Positions 9,634 through 17,403 of a stretch of DNA of 64,000 nucleotides are shown here, in pieces. Under the pieces are notes generated by a model. That model ran no database searches, was not told where the DNA came from, and saw only the letters and a list, made by a program, of their open reading frames with translations. A program made the position numbers and the translations under genes. Position 1 is the first letter of the stretch. The number at the start of each line of letters is the position of its first letter. Source of the DNA: Hydrogenophilales bacterium (GTDB lineage Bacteria > Pseudomonadota > Gammaproteobacteria > Burkholderiales > Thiobacillaceae); the NCBI GenBank assembly GCA_016719465.1, contig JADJYY010000014.1, positions 38,883 to 102,882 on the forward strand. Direction: 5' to 3'.

Positions 9634-10548
9634 TCAGGTCTGGCGCTCGCCCTTCTGGTTCAGGCGGCGCCGGTAGGGATGGCCGATCTTGGGAGCCGCG
9701 GGGCCTGGCGCGGGTTCCGCCCTTTCCGGAGCCGGGGCGGCCTTGCCGCCACCCTTGCCCAGACCACACCAGCGCATGAGGGCGCCGATTTCCTCGTCCG
9801 TCAGTTCTTCCTTCATGCCCCGCTTGAGGCGCGGGGGCATGGCGATGGGGCCGAAGCGCACGCGGATCAGGCGGCTGACCATGAGGCCCAGGTGTTCCAT
9901 GAGGCGGCGCACCTCCCGGTTGCGGCCTTCCTTGATGACCAGGCGATACCACTGGTTGATACCCTCGCCGCCGGCGGGAACGATGCTTTCCACCTTGGCG
10001 ATACCGTCGTCCAGTTCCACGCCCTCGAGCAGGGCATCCATCTTTTCCGCGTCCAGGGCGCCGACGATGCGCACGGCGTATTCCCGCTCCACCTCGTAGC
10101 GGGGGTGGGACAGGCGGTTGGCCAGTTCGCCGTCGGTGGTGAAGATGAGCAGGCCCTCGGTGTTGAAATCCAGCCGGCCCACGGTGATCCAGCGGCCGCC
10201 GCGGATGGGCGGCAGGTTGTCGAACACGGAGGGACGACCTTCCGGATCGTCGCGGGAGACAATCTCGCCTTCAGGCTTGTGGTAGATCAGGACGCGGGGG
10301 AGCTGGAGCTTCCAGGTCAGGCGCACCAGCTTGCCGTTGACCTTGACCAGGTCGCCGGGCTTGACCTTGTCGCCCACCTGGGCGGGTTTGCCGTTGACGC
10401 TGACGCGGCCGTCCATGATCAGTTGTTCCATGTCGCGGCGGGAGCCCAGGCCGGCGGTGGCCAGGGCCTTGTGCAGCCGTTCGCTCTGGTCTTCGAGTTC
10501 TTCCGGGCGGACCTTCAGGGGGCGCCCCATGTAGGAGTATCTCGGCAT
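9634..10548 (-). CDS. rluB: 23S rRNA pseudouridine synthase B (RluB/RsuA family)
   Basis: 304 residues. An S4 RNA-binding domain lies at about 22-80 (RLHKALATAGLGSRRDMEQL...GRVSVNGKPA). The RsuA/RluB/E/F catalytic domain follows, with motif VGRLDFNTEGLLIFTTDG, whose Asp is the family nucleophile, and the conserved EGRNREVRRLMEHLGL and RLIRVRFGPI blocks. The last 50 residues are a basic, Pro/Ala-rich tail typical of betaproteobacterial RluB. The enzyme isomerises one uridine of 23S rRNA helix 89 (U2605 in E. coli). It lies 53 bp after scpB on the same strand. The dnaE-scpA-scpB-rluB order is common in related genomes. RsuA paralogues are the main alternative, but length and motifs favour RluB. 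Confidence 0.93.
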   Translation of the reverse strand: MPRYSYMGRPLKVRPEELEDQSERLHKALATAGLGSRRDMEQLIMDGRVSVNGKPAQVGDKVKPGDLVKVNGKLVRLTWKLQLPRVLIYHKPEGEIVSRDDPEGRPSVFDNLPPIRGGRWITVGRLDFNTEGLLIFTTDGELANRLSHPRYEVEREYAVRIVGALDAEKMDALLEGVELDDGIAKVESIVPAGGEGINQWYRLVIKEGRNREVRRLMEHLGLMVSRLIRVRFGPIAMPPRLKRGMKEELTDEEIGALMRWCGLGKGGGKAAPAPERAEPAPGPAAPKIGHPYRRRLNQKGERQT

Positions 10549-10601
10549 ATTGTTCTCTCTATGGTGGTTTGGTGGTCCCGCGGGTTGGCGGGGAGCCGAT
10601 G

Positions 10602-11360
10602 TTATTCCTCCGGGGGCGGCGGCTCCATAGGCAGTTCATCCGCCTGGGCCCGTTCGATCAATTCCCTGGCCAGTTCCGGCAAGGGCGGCAACTCGGACAG
10701 GGCGCGCAGGCCCAGGTCGGACAGGAACTGCCTGGTGGTGGCGAACAGGGCCGGGCGGCCGGGCACGTCCTTGTGGCCCACCACCTCGATCCAGCCCCGT
10801 TCCTCCAGGGTTTTCACGATCTGGCTGTTGACCGCCACGCCGCGGATTTCCTCGACATCGCCTCGGGTGACCGGCTGTCGGTAGGCGATGATGGCCAGGG
10901 TTTCCAGGGTGGCGCGGGAATAGCGCGGGGGCTTCTCGGGATTCAGGCGATCCAGGTAATGCTGGTATTCGACGCGGGTCTGGAAGCGCCAGCCGTCGGC
11001 CACGAAGGCCAGTTCCACGCCCCGGCCCTGCCAGTCGGCGCGGAGTTCCTCCAGGGCGCGGCGCAGGAAATCGTTGGAGAGTTCGGCGTCGAACACGCGC
11101 TTGAGTTCGGCCAGGGTCAGGGGCGCGGCGCTGGCCAGGAGGACGGTTTCCAGGACGCGCTTGATCTCGGCGAGGGGGTTGGTGGTTTCCTCCCCCTCCC
11201 AACCGCCCACGGCCGGCTTTGCATAGCCGACCGGCTCCGGCGGCGGCGAGGCATGCTCGCCGAATTCCCGCCTATGCCCCCCGCGAGCGGGGGAGGAGAC
11301 AGTGCCCTCCCCGCCTGCTGACGGGGATGGGGTAGGGAAAAGTTCGTCAGGCATCGGCAT
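10602..11360 (-). CDS. scpB: Segregation and condensation protein B, with repeat-derived N-terminal insert
   Basis: 252 residues from ATG 11360, which overlaps the 3' end of scpA as expected for coupled translation (GGA 5 nt upstream). The conserved ScpB winged-helix pair starts only at about residue 55 (NPLAEIKRVLETVLLASA) and continues through TLETLAIIAYRQPVTRGDVE and the GRPALFATT block. ScpB binds ScpA and Smc in the chromosome condensin. Residues about 8-50 are encoded by a copy of a dispersed repeat whose other copy is intergenic at 25175-25283, so the N-terminus is about 45 residues longer than usual. A GTG at 11210 just after the insert could give a normal-length protein but has no obvious ribosome-binding site. 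Confidence 0.92.
   Translation of the reverse strand: MPMPDELFPTPSPSAGGEGTVSSPARGGHRREFGEHASPPPEPVGYAKPAVGGWEGEETTNPLAEIKRVLETVLLASAAPLTLAELKRVFDAELSNDFLRRALEELRADWQGRGVELAFVADGWRFQTRVEYQHYLDRLNPEKPPRYSRATLETLAIIAYRQPVTRGDVEEIRGVAVNSQIVKTLEERGWIEVVGHKDVPGRPALFATTRQFLSDLGLRALSELPPLPELARELIERAQADELPMEPPPPEE
11189..11340. repeat. Dispersed GC-hairpin repeat lying inside scpB
   Basis: Positions 11189-11297 match 25175-25283; I count 8 mismatches in the best 91 bp. The remainder to about 11335 contains CCCTCCCCGC / GCGGGGGAGG-type inverted repeats also seen between genes elsewhere in the window. Its length keeps the scpB frame open. Confidence 0.8.
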
Positions 11361-12153
11361 GGTGTTCCAGGATGGCGATTTGGGCGTGGATGGGGGCGAA
11401 GGGCTCGTTCTGGACGATGTCCACCAGGCGTTCCCGCACCAGTTCCAGCAGGGCCAGGAAGGCCACCACCAGGGCGGAACGGCCGTCGGCGGGATCGAAC
11501 AGCGCCGCGAACGGCAGGCGGCCGGAACCGGCCTGGGCGGCACCTTGCAGTAGCTTGAGGATGCGGCTCATGTGCTCCCGCACCGACAGCTCCTGGCGGC
11601 CGATGCGGTGGTGCCTGTTCATGGATGCGCGCCTGAGGATGGCGCCCCAGGCTTCCATCAGATCTTGCGGATTCACCAGGGGTAGCCGCTTGGCGGCCAG
11701 TTGCGGCACGAAAATGCTCACCGCCTGGAAATCCCGGCCCAATTGCGGCAGGGCATCCAGGTTCTTCGCGGCCAGCTTGGTCTGCTCGTATTCCAGCAGG
11801 CGGCGCACCAGTTCGGCGCGAGGGTCGTGTTCCTCGCCCTCCTCCAGCTTCTCCGGCCGGGGCAGCAGCATGCGCGACTTGATCTCGATGAGCATGGCCG
11901 CCATCACCAGGTATTCCGCCGCCAGTTCCAGGCGCTTGCGGCGCATGACCTCGACGTAGTCCATGTACTGGCGGGTGAGGGCCGCCATGTTGATGTCCAG
12001 CACGTTCAGGTTGTTGCGGCGGATCAGCCAGAGCAGCAGGTCCAGGGGGCCCTCGAAGGCTTCCAGGATGACTTCCAGGGCATCCGGCGGGATATAGAGA
12101 TCCACCGGCAGGTCGGTCCACAACTGGCCCTGGACCCGGGCCAGGTGGCGCAC
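11347..12153 (-). CDS. scpA: Segregation and condensation protein A
   Basis: 268 residues from a GTG at 12153. The kleisin N-terminal domain is clear (LEVILEAFEGPLDLLLWLIR, then NLNVLDINMAALTRQYMDY). A variable middle and a C-terminal winged helix (ALVVAFLALLELVRERLVDIVQ) follow. ScpA bridges the Smc heads and binds ScpB. The true start is uncertain: about 21 further in-frame codons upstream of the GTG look coding, but the frame meets a TAG inside a CCCCCTT/AAGGGGG repeat (about 12222-12260). The repeat may therefore have replaced the original start. The end overlaps scpB, and dnaE lies upstream on the same strand. Confidence 0.93.
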   Translation of the reverse strand: MRHLARVQGQLWTDLPVDLYIPPDALEVILEAFEGPLDLLLWLIRRNNLNVLDINMAALTRQYMDYVEVMRRKRLELAAEYLVMAAMLIEIKSRMLLPRPEKLEEGEEHDPRAELVRRLLEYEQTKLAAKNLDALPQLGRDFQAVSIFVPQLAAKRLPLVNPQDLMEAWGAILRRASMNRHHRIGRQELSVREHMSRILKLLQGAAQAGSGRLPFAALFDPADGRSALVVAFLALLELVRERLVDIVQNEPFAPIHAQIAILEHHADA

Positions 12154-12221
12154 CTCCTCCTCGGCGTGCTCGATGGCCTCGGCGGGGTCGAGGACTGCGT
12201 CGCTGCCGGTCAGGGAGATGA

Positions 12222-12260
12222 ATCCCCCCTACCCCCCTTTTTCAAAGGGGGGGATAACAA
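12222..12260. repeat. C-tract/G-tract inverted repeat between dnaE and scpA
   Basis: CCCCCCTT separated by a short AT-rich loop from AAAGGGGGGG. It resembles the arms at 27400-27525. It contains the stop that closes the scpA frame upstream. Confidence 0.6.
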
Positions 12261-12280
12261 GGCAACACCGGCCAGGGTAT

Positions 12281-15200
12281 TCATGCCGCCGCCCGCTCCC
12301 GGTCCCGGCCGGCTTTCAGCACCACGGCATAGCCCACATCGACCCGGCCGAAGCCCGCCAGGGCGGCGAACAGGTCATCCGACAGGCGCACCCGCCAGGC
12401 GCTGCCCAGGAGCACGTCGCAGGAGGCGGTTTCGCCGCGGTAGGACAGGCTCACCGGGCAGCCCGTCGGCAGGCGATGGGGCGCCAGGCTGGCGATCAGT
12501 GTGCGGGCATCCGGCCCGGTGTTCAGGCTCAACTTCAGGTGGGTGGCGAAGCGGGTGCGGGCGCCGTCCAGGTCCATGATCTCGTCGGCGGTGACGCGCA
12601 TGCCGCCCGAGTAGGCATCTGAACTGGCCTTGCCGATGATGATCAGCAGGGCATCTTCCTTGATCAGGGTGCGGTGGGCTTCGTACAGCTCGTTGAACAC
12701 CGCCACTTCCACCTGGGCCTGGCCGTCGTCCAGGGTGACGGCGGCCATCTTGCCCCGGCGCGTCATCTGGGTGCGCACGGCGGAGACGGTACCGGCCATG
12801 AGCTGCTGGCCGGGGTGGGGCTTGACGTCCTTCAGGGAGCGCTCCGCCAGGCCCTTGAGCGAAGCCCTGTCGGCCTCGAAGGGATGGCCGGAGAAATAGA
12901 AGCCCAGGGCGGTTTTTTCCTGGGCCAGGCGCTCCTTCAGGGACCATTCCGGCACCTGGATCAAATCCGGTGGCGTGGCGGCGATCTCGTCGCCGAACAG
13001 GGAATTCTGGGCCGCGTTGGCCTGCTGGGTTTCCGCCCATTCCATGGCCAGTCCCACGCTCATGAGGGTGGCGTTGCGGTTGGCATGCAGGGCATCGAAG
13101 GCGCCGGCCTTGACCAGGGCTTCGATGGCGCGGCGGTTGACCACGCGCCGGTCGATACGCTTGCAGAAGTCGAACAGATCGTTGAAGGCCCCGCCCTGCT
13201 CCCGCGCCGCAAGGATGTTGGCCACGGCGCCCTCCCCCGTGCCTTTCACCGCGCCCAGGCCGTAGCGGACGTTCTTGCGGTCCACCGGCAGGAAACGGTA
13301 GACGGACTGGTTGATGTCCGGCGGCAGGATGGTGAGGCGGTTCTTGAGGGAATCCTCGTAGAAAATTTTGACGCTGTCCGTGTCGTCCAGGTCGGAGGAC
13401 AGGGTGGCGGCCATGTAGGCGGCGGTATGGTGGGCCTTGAGCCAGGCGGTCTGGTAGGACACCACGGCGTAGGCGGCGGTGTGGGATTTGTTGAAGCCGT
13501 ATTCGGCGAACTTCTCCATCAGGTCGAACAGCTGCATGGCCAGGGCCTCGTCGTAGCCCTTCTTCTTGGCTCCCTCGCGCATGATGTCCCGGTGCTTGGC
13601 CATCTCCTCGGCCTTCTTCTTGCCCATGGCCCGGCGCAGCAGGTCGGCGCCGCCCAGGCTGTAGCCACCGATGATTTGGGAGATCTGCATGACCTGTTCC
13701 TGGTAGACGATGACGCCGTAGGTGGGCGCCAGGCATTCCTTCAGGTCCGGGTGGAAGTAATCGATGGTCTGCTTGCCCTTCTTGCGCAGGATGAAGTCGT
13801 CCACCATGCCGGAGCCCAGCGGCCCCGGCCGATACAGGGCGAGCACGGCGACGATGTCCTCGAAGCGGTCCGGCGCCAGCTTCACCAGCAGCTTCTTCAT
13901 GCCTTCCGATTCCACCTGGAAGATGGCCGTGGTGTTGGCGGTCTTGAAGATCTCGTAGGCCGCCGGGTCGTCCAGGGGCAGGGTCTCGAGGTTCACGTCC
14001 CAGGTGGGGTCCAGCAGTTTGATGTACTTCACCGCCAGGTCGATGATGGTCAGGTTGCGCAGGCCCAGGAAGTCGAACTTCACCAGGCCGGCCTTCTCCA
14101 CGTCGTCCTTGTCGAACTGGGATACCACCGAGTCCGAGCCCTCGGCGTTATAGAGGGGGCAGAAATCCGTGAGCTTGCCCGGGGCGATGAGCACGCCGCC
14201 GGCGTGCATGCCCACGTTGCGGGTCAGGCCCTCCAGCTTGCGCGCCAGGTCGAAGAGTTCCTTCACCTCCTCTTCCGATTCGTAGCGGGCCTTCAGTTCC
14301 GGCACCTGCTCCAGGGCCTCGTCCAGGGTCACGTTCTTGCCCGGGGCCGAGGGGATCATCTTGGACAGCTGGTCGCAGAAGTTGTAGCTCAAGTCCAGCA
14401 CCCGGCCCACATCCCGGATCACCGCCCGGGCCGCCATGGCGCCGAAGGTGGCGATCTGGGAGACGGCGTCGGCGCCGTATTTCTCGCGCACGTACTCGAT
14501 CACGCGCCAGCGGTTGTCCTGGCAGAAGTCCACGTCGAAGTCGGGCATGGACACCCGTTCCGGATTGAGAAACCGCTCGAACAACAGCGCGTAAGCCAAT
14601 GGATCCAGATCGGTAATGCCGATCGCATAGGCCACCAGGGAGCCGGCGCCGGAACCCCGCCCCGGCCCCACCGGCACGCCGTTGTGTTTCCCCCAGATGA
14701 TGAAGTCGGACACGATCAGGAAGTAGCCAGGGAAACCCATCTGGATGATGGTGTCCAGCTCCAGTTCCAGCCGGGCCGAGTATTCCGGATACTTTTCCGC
14801 CCGGATCTTCTCGTCCGGGTAGAGTACGGCCATGCGCTCGGCCAGACCGTCCCGGGCCCGATGGCGCAGGTAATCGTCCAGGGCCATGCCGTCCGGGGTG
14901 GGGAAATCCGGCAGCTTGCTCTTGCCCAGTTCCAGGGTCAGGTTGCAGCGGCGGGCGATTTCCAGGGTGTTCTCCAGGGCCTCGGGGAAGTCGGCGAACA
15001 GCTCCGCCATCTCGGCCTGGCTCTTGAAGTAATCCTCTTCCGTGAAGGTCTTGGGTCGGCGCCGGTCGGCCAGCACATAGCCCTCGGCGATGCACACCCG
15101 GGCCTCGTGGGCGGTGAAGTCGTCCCGGCTGAGGAATTCCACCGGATGGGTGGCCACCACGGGCAGGCCCAACTCGTCCGCCAGGGCGACGGCGCCGGCT

Positions 15201-15748
15201 ACCTGGGTCTCGCATTCCGGCCGGCCGTCCCGTTGCAGTTCCAGGTAGTAACGGTCGGGAAAGCGGGCGGCCCAGGAACGGGCAAGGCTGCGGGCGGTAT
15301 CGAGGGAGTCGTTCACCAGGGCCAGGCCCACGTCGCCCTGATGGCCGCCGGACAGGGCGATGAGTCCCCGTGTGCCCATCTCGTCGAACCAGGCGGGCTG
15401 GAGGATGGCCCGGCCCCGGTTCATGTTGGTGCGGTAGGCCCGGGTCAGCAGTTCGCAGAGCAGGCGCCAGCCGGCCGTGTCCTGCACCAGCAACAGCATG
15501 CGCGTCGGCTTGTCCGTGGATTCCGGCGGCGCCACCCAGACATCGCAACCGGCGATGGGCTTGATGCCCTTCTTGCGGGCGCCGGAATAGAACTTCACCA
15601 GCCCGAACACGTTGCCCAGGTCGGTGAGCGCCAGTGCCGGCATGCCGTCCGCCCTGGCCGCCTCGATCGCCTCGTCCACCCGCAGGATGCTGTCCACGAT
15701 GGCGTACTCGCTGTGCAGGCGAAGGTGGACGAAGCGGGGAGCGGTCAT
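12281..15748 (-). CDS. dnaE: DNA polymerase III alpha subunit
   Basis: 1155 residues when started at ATG 15748, which aligns its MTAPRFVHLRLHSEY with the usual DnaE N-terminus; an ATG at 15757 adds three residues. The domains in order are: PHP (about 1-280; RFVHLRLHSEY, ALTDLGNVFGLVKFY), polymerase palm with the PDFDVDFCQDNR catalytic aspartates near residue 400, thumb and fingers (GRGSGAGSLVAYA, FNKSHTAAYAVVSYQTAWLK), the (HhH)2 region, the OB fold (GTVSAVRTQMTRRGKMAAVTL) and a short C-terminal tail. It is the replicative polymerase catalytic subunit. It is followed by scpA on the same strand. Length is normal for the family (about 1150-1170). Confidence 0.97.
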   Translation of the reverse strand: MTAPRFVHLRLHSEYAIVDSILRVDEAIEAARADGMPALALTDLGNVFGLVKFYSGARKKGIKPIAGCDVWVAPPESTDKPTRMLLLVQDTAGWRLLCELLTRAYRTNMNRGRAILQPAWFDEMGTRGLIALSGGHQGDVGLALVNDSLDTARSLARSWAARFPDRYYLELQRDGRPECETQVAGAVALADELGLPVVATHPVEFLSRDDFTAHEARVCIAEGYVLADRRRPKTFTEEDYFKSQAEMAELFADFPEALENTLEIARRCNLTLELGKSKLPDFPTPDGMALDDYLRHRARDGLAERMAVLYPDEKIRAEKYPEYSARLELELDTIIQMGFPGYFLIVSDFIIWGKHNGVPVGPGRGSGAGSLVAYAIGITDLDPLAYALLFERFLNPERVSMPDFDVDFCQDNRWRVIEYVREKYGADAVSQIATFGAMAARAVIRDVGRVLDLSYNFCDQLSKMIPSAPGKNVTLDEALEQVPELKARYESEEEVKELFDLARKLEGLTRNVGMHAGGVLIAPGKLTDFCPLYNAEGSDSVVSQFDKDDVEKAGLVKFDFLGLRNLTIIDLAVKYIKLLDPTWDVNLETLPLDDPAAYEIFKTANTTAIFQVESEGMKKLLVKLAPDRFEDIVAVLALYRPGPLGSGMVDDFILRKKGKQTIDYFHPDLKECLAPTYGVIVYQEQVMQISQIIGGYSLGGADLLRRAMGKKKAEEMAKHRDIMREGAKKKGYDEALAMQLFDLMEKFAEYGFNKSHTAAYAVVSYQTAWLKAHHTAAYMAATLSSDLDDTDSVKIFYEDSLKNRLTILPPDINQSVYRFLPVDRKNVRYGLGAVKGTGEGAVANILAAREQGGAFNDLFDFCKRIDRRVVNRRAIEALVKAGAFDALHANRNATLMSVGLAMEWAETQQANAAQNSLFGDEIAATPPDLIQVPEWSLKERLAQEKTALGFYFSGHPFEADRASLKGLAERSLKDVKPHPGQQLMAGTVSAVRTQMTRRGKMAAVTLDDGQAQVEVAVFNELYEAHRTLIKEDALLIIIGKASSDAYSGGMRVTADEIMDLDGARTRFATHLKLSLNTGPDARTLIASLAPHRLPTGCPVSLSYRGETASCDVLLGSAWRVRLSDDLFAALAGFGRVDVGYAVVLKAGRDRERAAA

Positions 15749-15887
15749 GGGAGCCATGCGTCAAGCGAAAATAAAGGGGGATTCTATCCTGGCCATCGCG
15801 GGACATTGGACCCCGGATCGCCCGATGCCGAAGGACTACTCCCTATTCAGCGGTAAAAAACGCGCCGTCCGACTGGACAGATTGTGT

Positions 15888-16574
15888 TCAATCCCGCTTC
15901 CCATAGGCACAGCTGACGTGCACCTGGGCCGCCTCCTGCATGCATGCCTCGTGCTGTGGCGTTCCCGCGAACTGCATGCATTCCTGCATCGCGGCCTGCA
16001 GCGCGTCATCGCAGAGCTTGCGTTCCTCCGGCGAGGGCAGCTTGATGACGTTGTCCGCCGCCGCGCCCCCCGCCACGCCCTCCTCCCCGGCATCGCCCCC
16101 CTTCGGATTGGCGGCGAATATCCAGTCCCGGTAGCTGGCCTTGTCCGTGAAATCCTCGTATTGCTTTGGAAATCCGGCGCTCTTCAGGGGTGTTCCCGCC
16201 CCCAGGCTGTACACCCCGGTGATTTCCTCGCCCTGCTTGACCAGGCCCCAGGCCTGGCTGTTGGTCAGCGGGTCCGGGTACAGCCGGCGCAGGTGCCGCA
16301 CCGGGTAGGGATAGCGCTTGTCCCGCAGGAGATCCGCCAGGGCCTTCGGATAAGACTTCTCCTTGCCGGGGGCGGCCCGGTAGTAGCTTTCCAGGGCGCG
16401 GCGGTATTCGTCGCCGACGAACAGCAGCTGCGCTTCCTTGTCGCGCAGGTCGGCGAGATGCCAGGCCCGGCCCAGGGCGGCCAGCCCCAGCCCCATCACC
16501 ACCAGCAGGAACAGCACCCAGAGCAGGGTGAAGCCCGCCTCGACCGGGCGCGCGTTGCCGCTACAAAGCCTCAT
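15888..16574 (-). CDS. Type II secretion/pilus-like pseudopilin with long Cys-containing tail
   Basis: 228 residues from ATG 16574, overlapping the preceding gene by 14 bp. The prepilin-type N-terminus ends in EAGFTLLWVLFLLVVMGLGLAAL, with Gly before Phe as the processing point and a hydrophobic helix. The globular part (about 40-185) has PYPVRHLRRLYPDPLTN, which resembles the type II secretion pseudopilin family seen next to GspG-like genes. The last 45 residues contain four cysteines (KLCDDA, ECMQF, EACMQ, VSCAY), likely two disulfides in the periplasm. It is the last gene of the secretion operon, 139 bp before dnaE. It could be a minor pseudopilin capping the fibre. Confidence 0.8.
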   Translation of the reverse strand: MRLCSGNARPVEAGFTLLWVLFLLVVMGLGLAALGRAWHLADLRDKEAQLLFVGDEYRRALESYYRAAPGKEKSYPKALADLLRDKRYPYPVRHLRRLYPDPLTNSQAWGLVKQGEEITGVYSLGAGTPLKSAGFPKQYEDFTDKASYRDWIFAANPKGGDAGEEGVAGGAAADNVIKLPSPEERKLCDDALQAAMQECMQFAGTPQHEACMQEAAQVHVSCAYGKRD

Positions 16575-16935
16575 AGGGCTGCCCATTCGCCGCCGTGCCT
16601 TCCGCGCCGCTGCGCACGTCGTAGACGCCCTCGCCACCGTCCGGAGGCGCCACCAGGATCCAGGAAGTCTCACTGTCGCTCACCGGATCCTTGGGCATGG
16701 CGCGCAGATAGCGTTTCTCCACCAGGGCTTCCAGGTTTTCCGGCCAGCGGTTGGTATCGGTATGGTACTGGTCGATGGCATCCCGCAGGGTCGCCAGGTT
16801 TTCCCGCAGCACGGCCTCCCGGGAACGGTCCACATGCTGGAAATAGCGGGGCGCGGCCAGGGACAGCAGCAGGGCGATGACCGCCATCACCACCAGCAGT
16901 TCGATCAGGGTGAACCCGGCGCGCCTACCAGTCAC
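16561..16935 (-). CDS. GspG-like pseudopilin
   Basis: 124 residues. A short leader (MTGRRAG) precedes FTLIELLVVMAVIALLLSL, the class III signal with Glu at mature position 5, so it is a prepilin-peptidase substrate. The mature part has RENLATLRDAIDQYHTDTNRWPENLEALVEKRYL, typical of GspG-like proteins, and the MPKDPVSDSETSW block. It overlaps the upstream pseudopilin gene by 11 bp and the downstream one by 14 bp, so translation is coupled. No calcium-binding DxxGxP-type loop as in canonical GspG was clear. Confidence 0.85.
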   Translation of the reverse strand: MTGRRAGFTLIELLVVMAVIALLLSLAAPRYFQHVDRSREAVLRENLATLRDAIDQYHTDTNRWPENLEALVEKRYLRAMPKDPVSDSETSWILVAPPDGGEGVYDVRSGAEGTAANGQPYEAL

Positions 16936-17398
16936 GATACGGCACCCCGTTCAGGCCCTTCTTCTCGGACAGGGAATAGACATCGAACACATCCTTGCCC
17001 TCCTCGGGCTCTTCCGGCGGGCTGGCATAAGCGCGCTTGCCCCAGGTTTCCGCCGCCGGCACGCCATCATCGCCGTGGAAGGGATCCCTGGGCAGGCGCC
17101 GCAGGAAATAAAGCTTGCCGCCATCCGGGCGGGTCATATCCGTGACGCCGTTGGCCAGGCTGTCCAGGTCGGGGGGATAGCCGCTGGCATCGGCGGCGGC
17201 CTCGATCTTCTTGTCAAGCACGGCCTGACGGTAGGCGTCGATGGCGGTCCGGATCTGGCGCAACGCCAGACGCAACTCCGTTTCCTTCTGGCGCTGGGAT
17301 GTGATTTCCATGAGGGGCACGGCCATCATCGCCAGCACGCCGACGATGGCCACGGCCACCACCAGCTCTATGAGAGTGAAACCCGCCCCGCGCCGCAT
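16925..17398 (-). CDS. Type II secretion-type pseudopilin
   Basis: 157 residues. The leader MRRGAG and mature FTLIELVVAVAIVGVLAMMAVP contain the Glu5 needed for fibre assembly. The soluble part has ELRLALRQIRTAIDAYRQAV, a YPPDLDSLANGV segment and LYFLRRLPRDPFHGDDG, a pattern shared with GspG-like proteins of compact secretion operons. It follows the secretin gene by 5 bp and overlaps the next pseudopilin by 11 bp. Confidence 0.85.
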   Translation of the reverse strand: MRRGAGFTLIELVVAVAIVGVLAMMAVPLMEITSQRQKETELRLALRQIRTAIDAYRQAVLDKKIEAAADASGYPPDLDSLANGVTDMTRPDGGKLYFLRRLPRDPFHGDDGVPAAETWGKRAYASPPEEPEEGKDVFDVYSLSEKKGLNGVPYRDW

Positions 17399-17403
17399 GT
17401 CGC

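Noticed and set aside
12674..15856. Plus-strand open frame of about 1060 codons antisense to dnaE
   Set aside because: It mirrors dnaE codons in a high-GC gene, has no family motifs and is His/Gly/Gln-rich as expected for a shadow.
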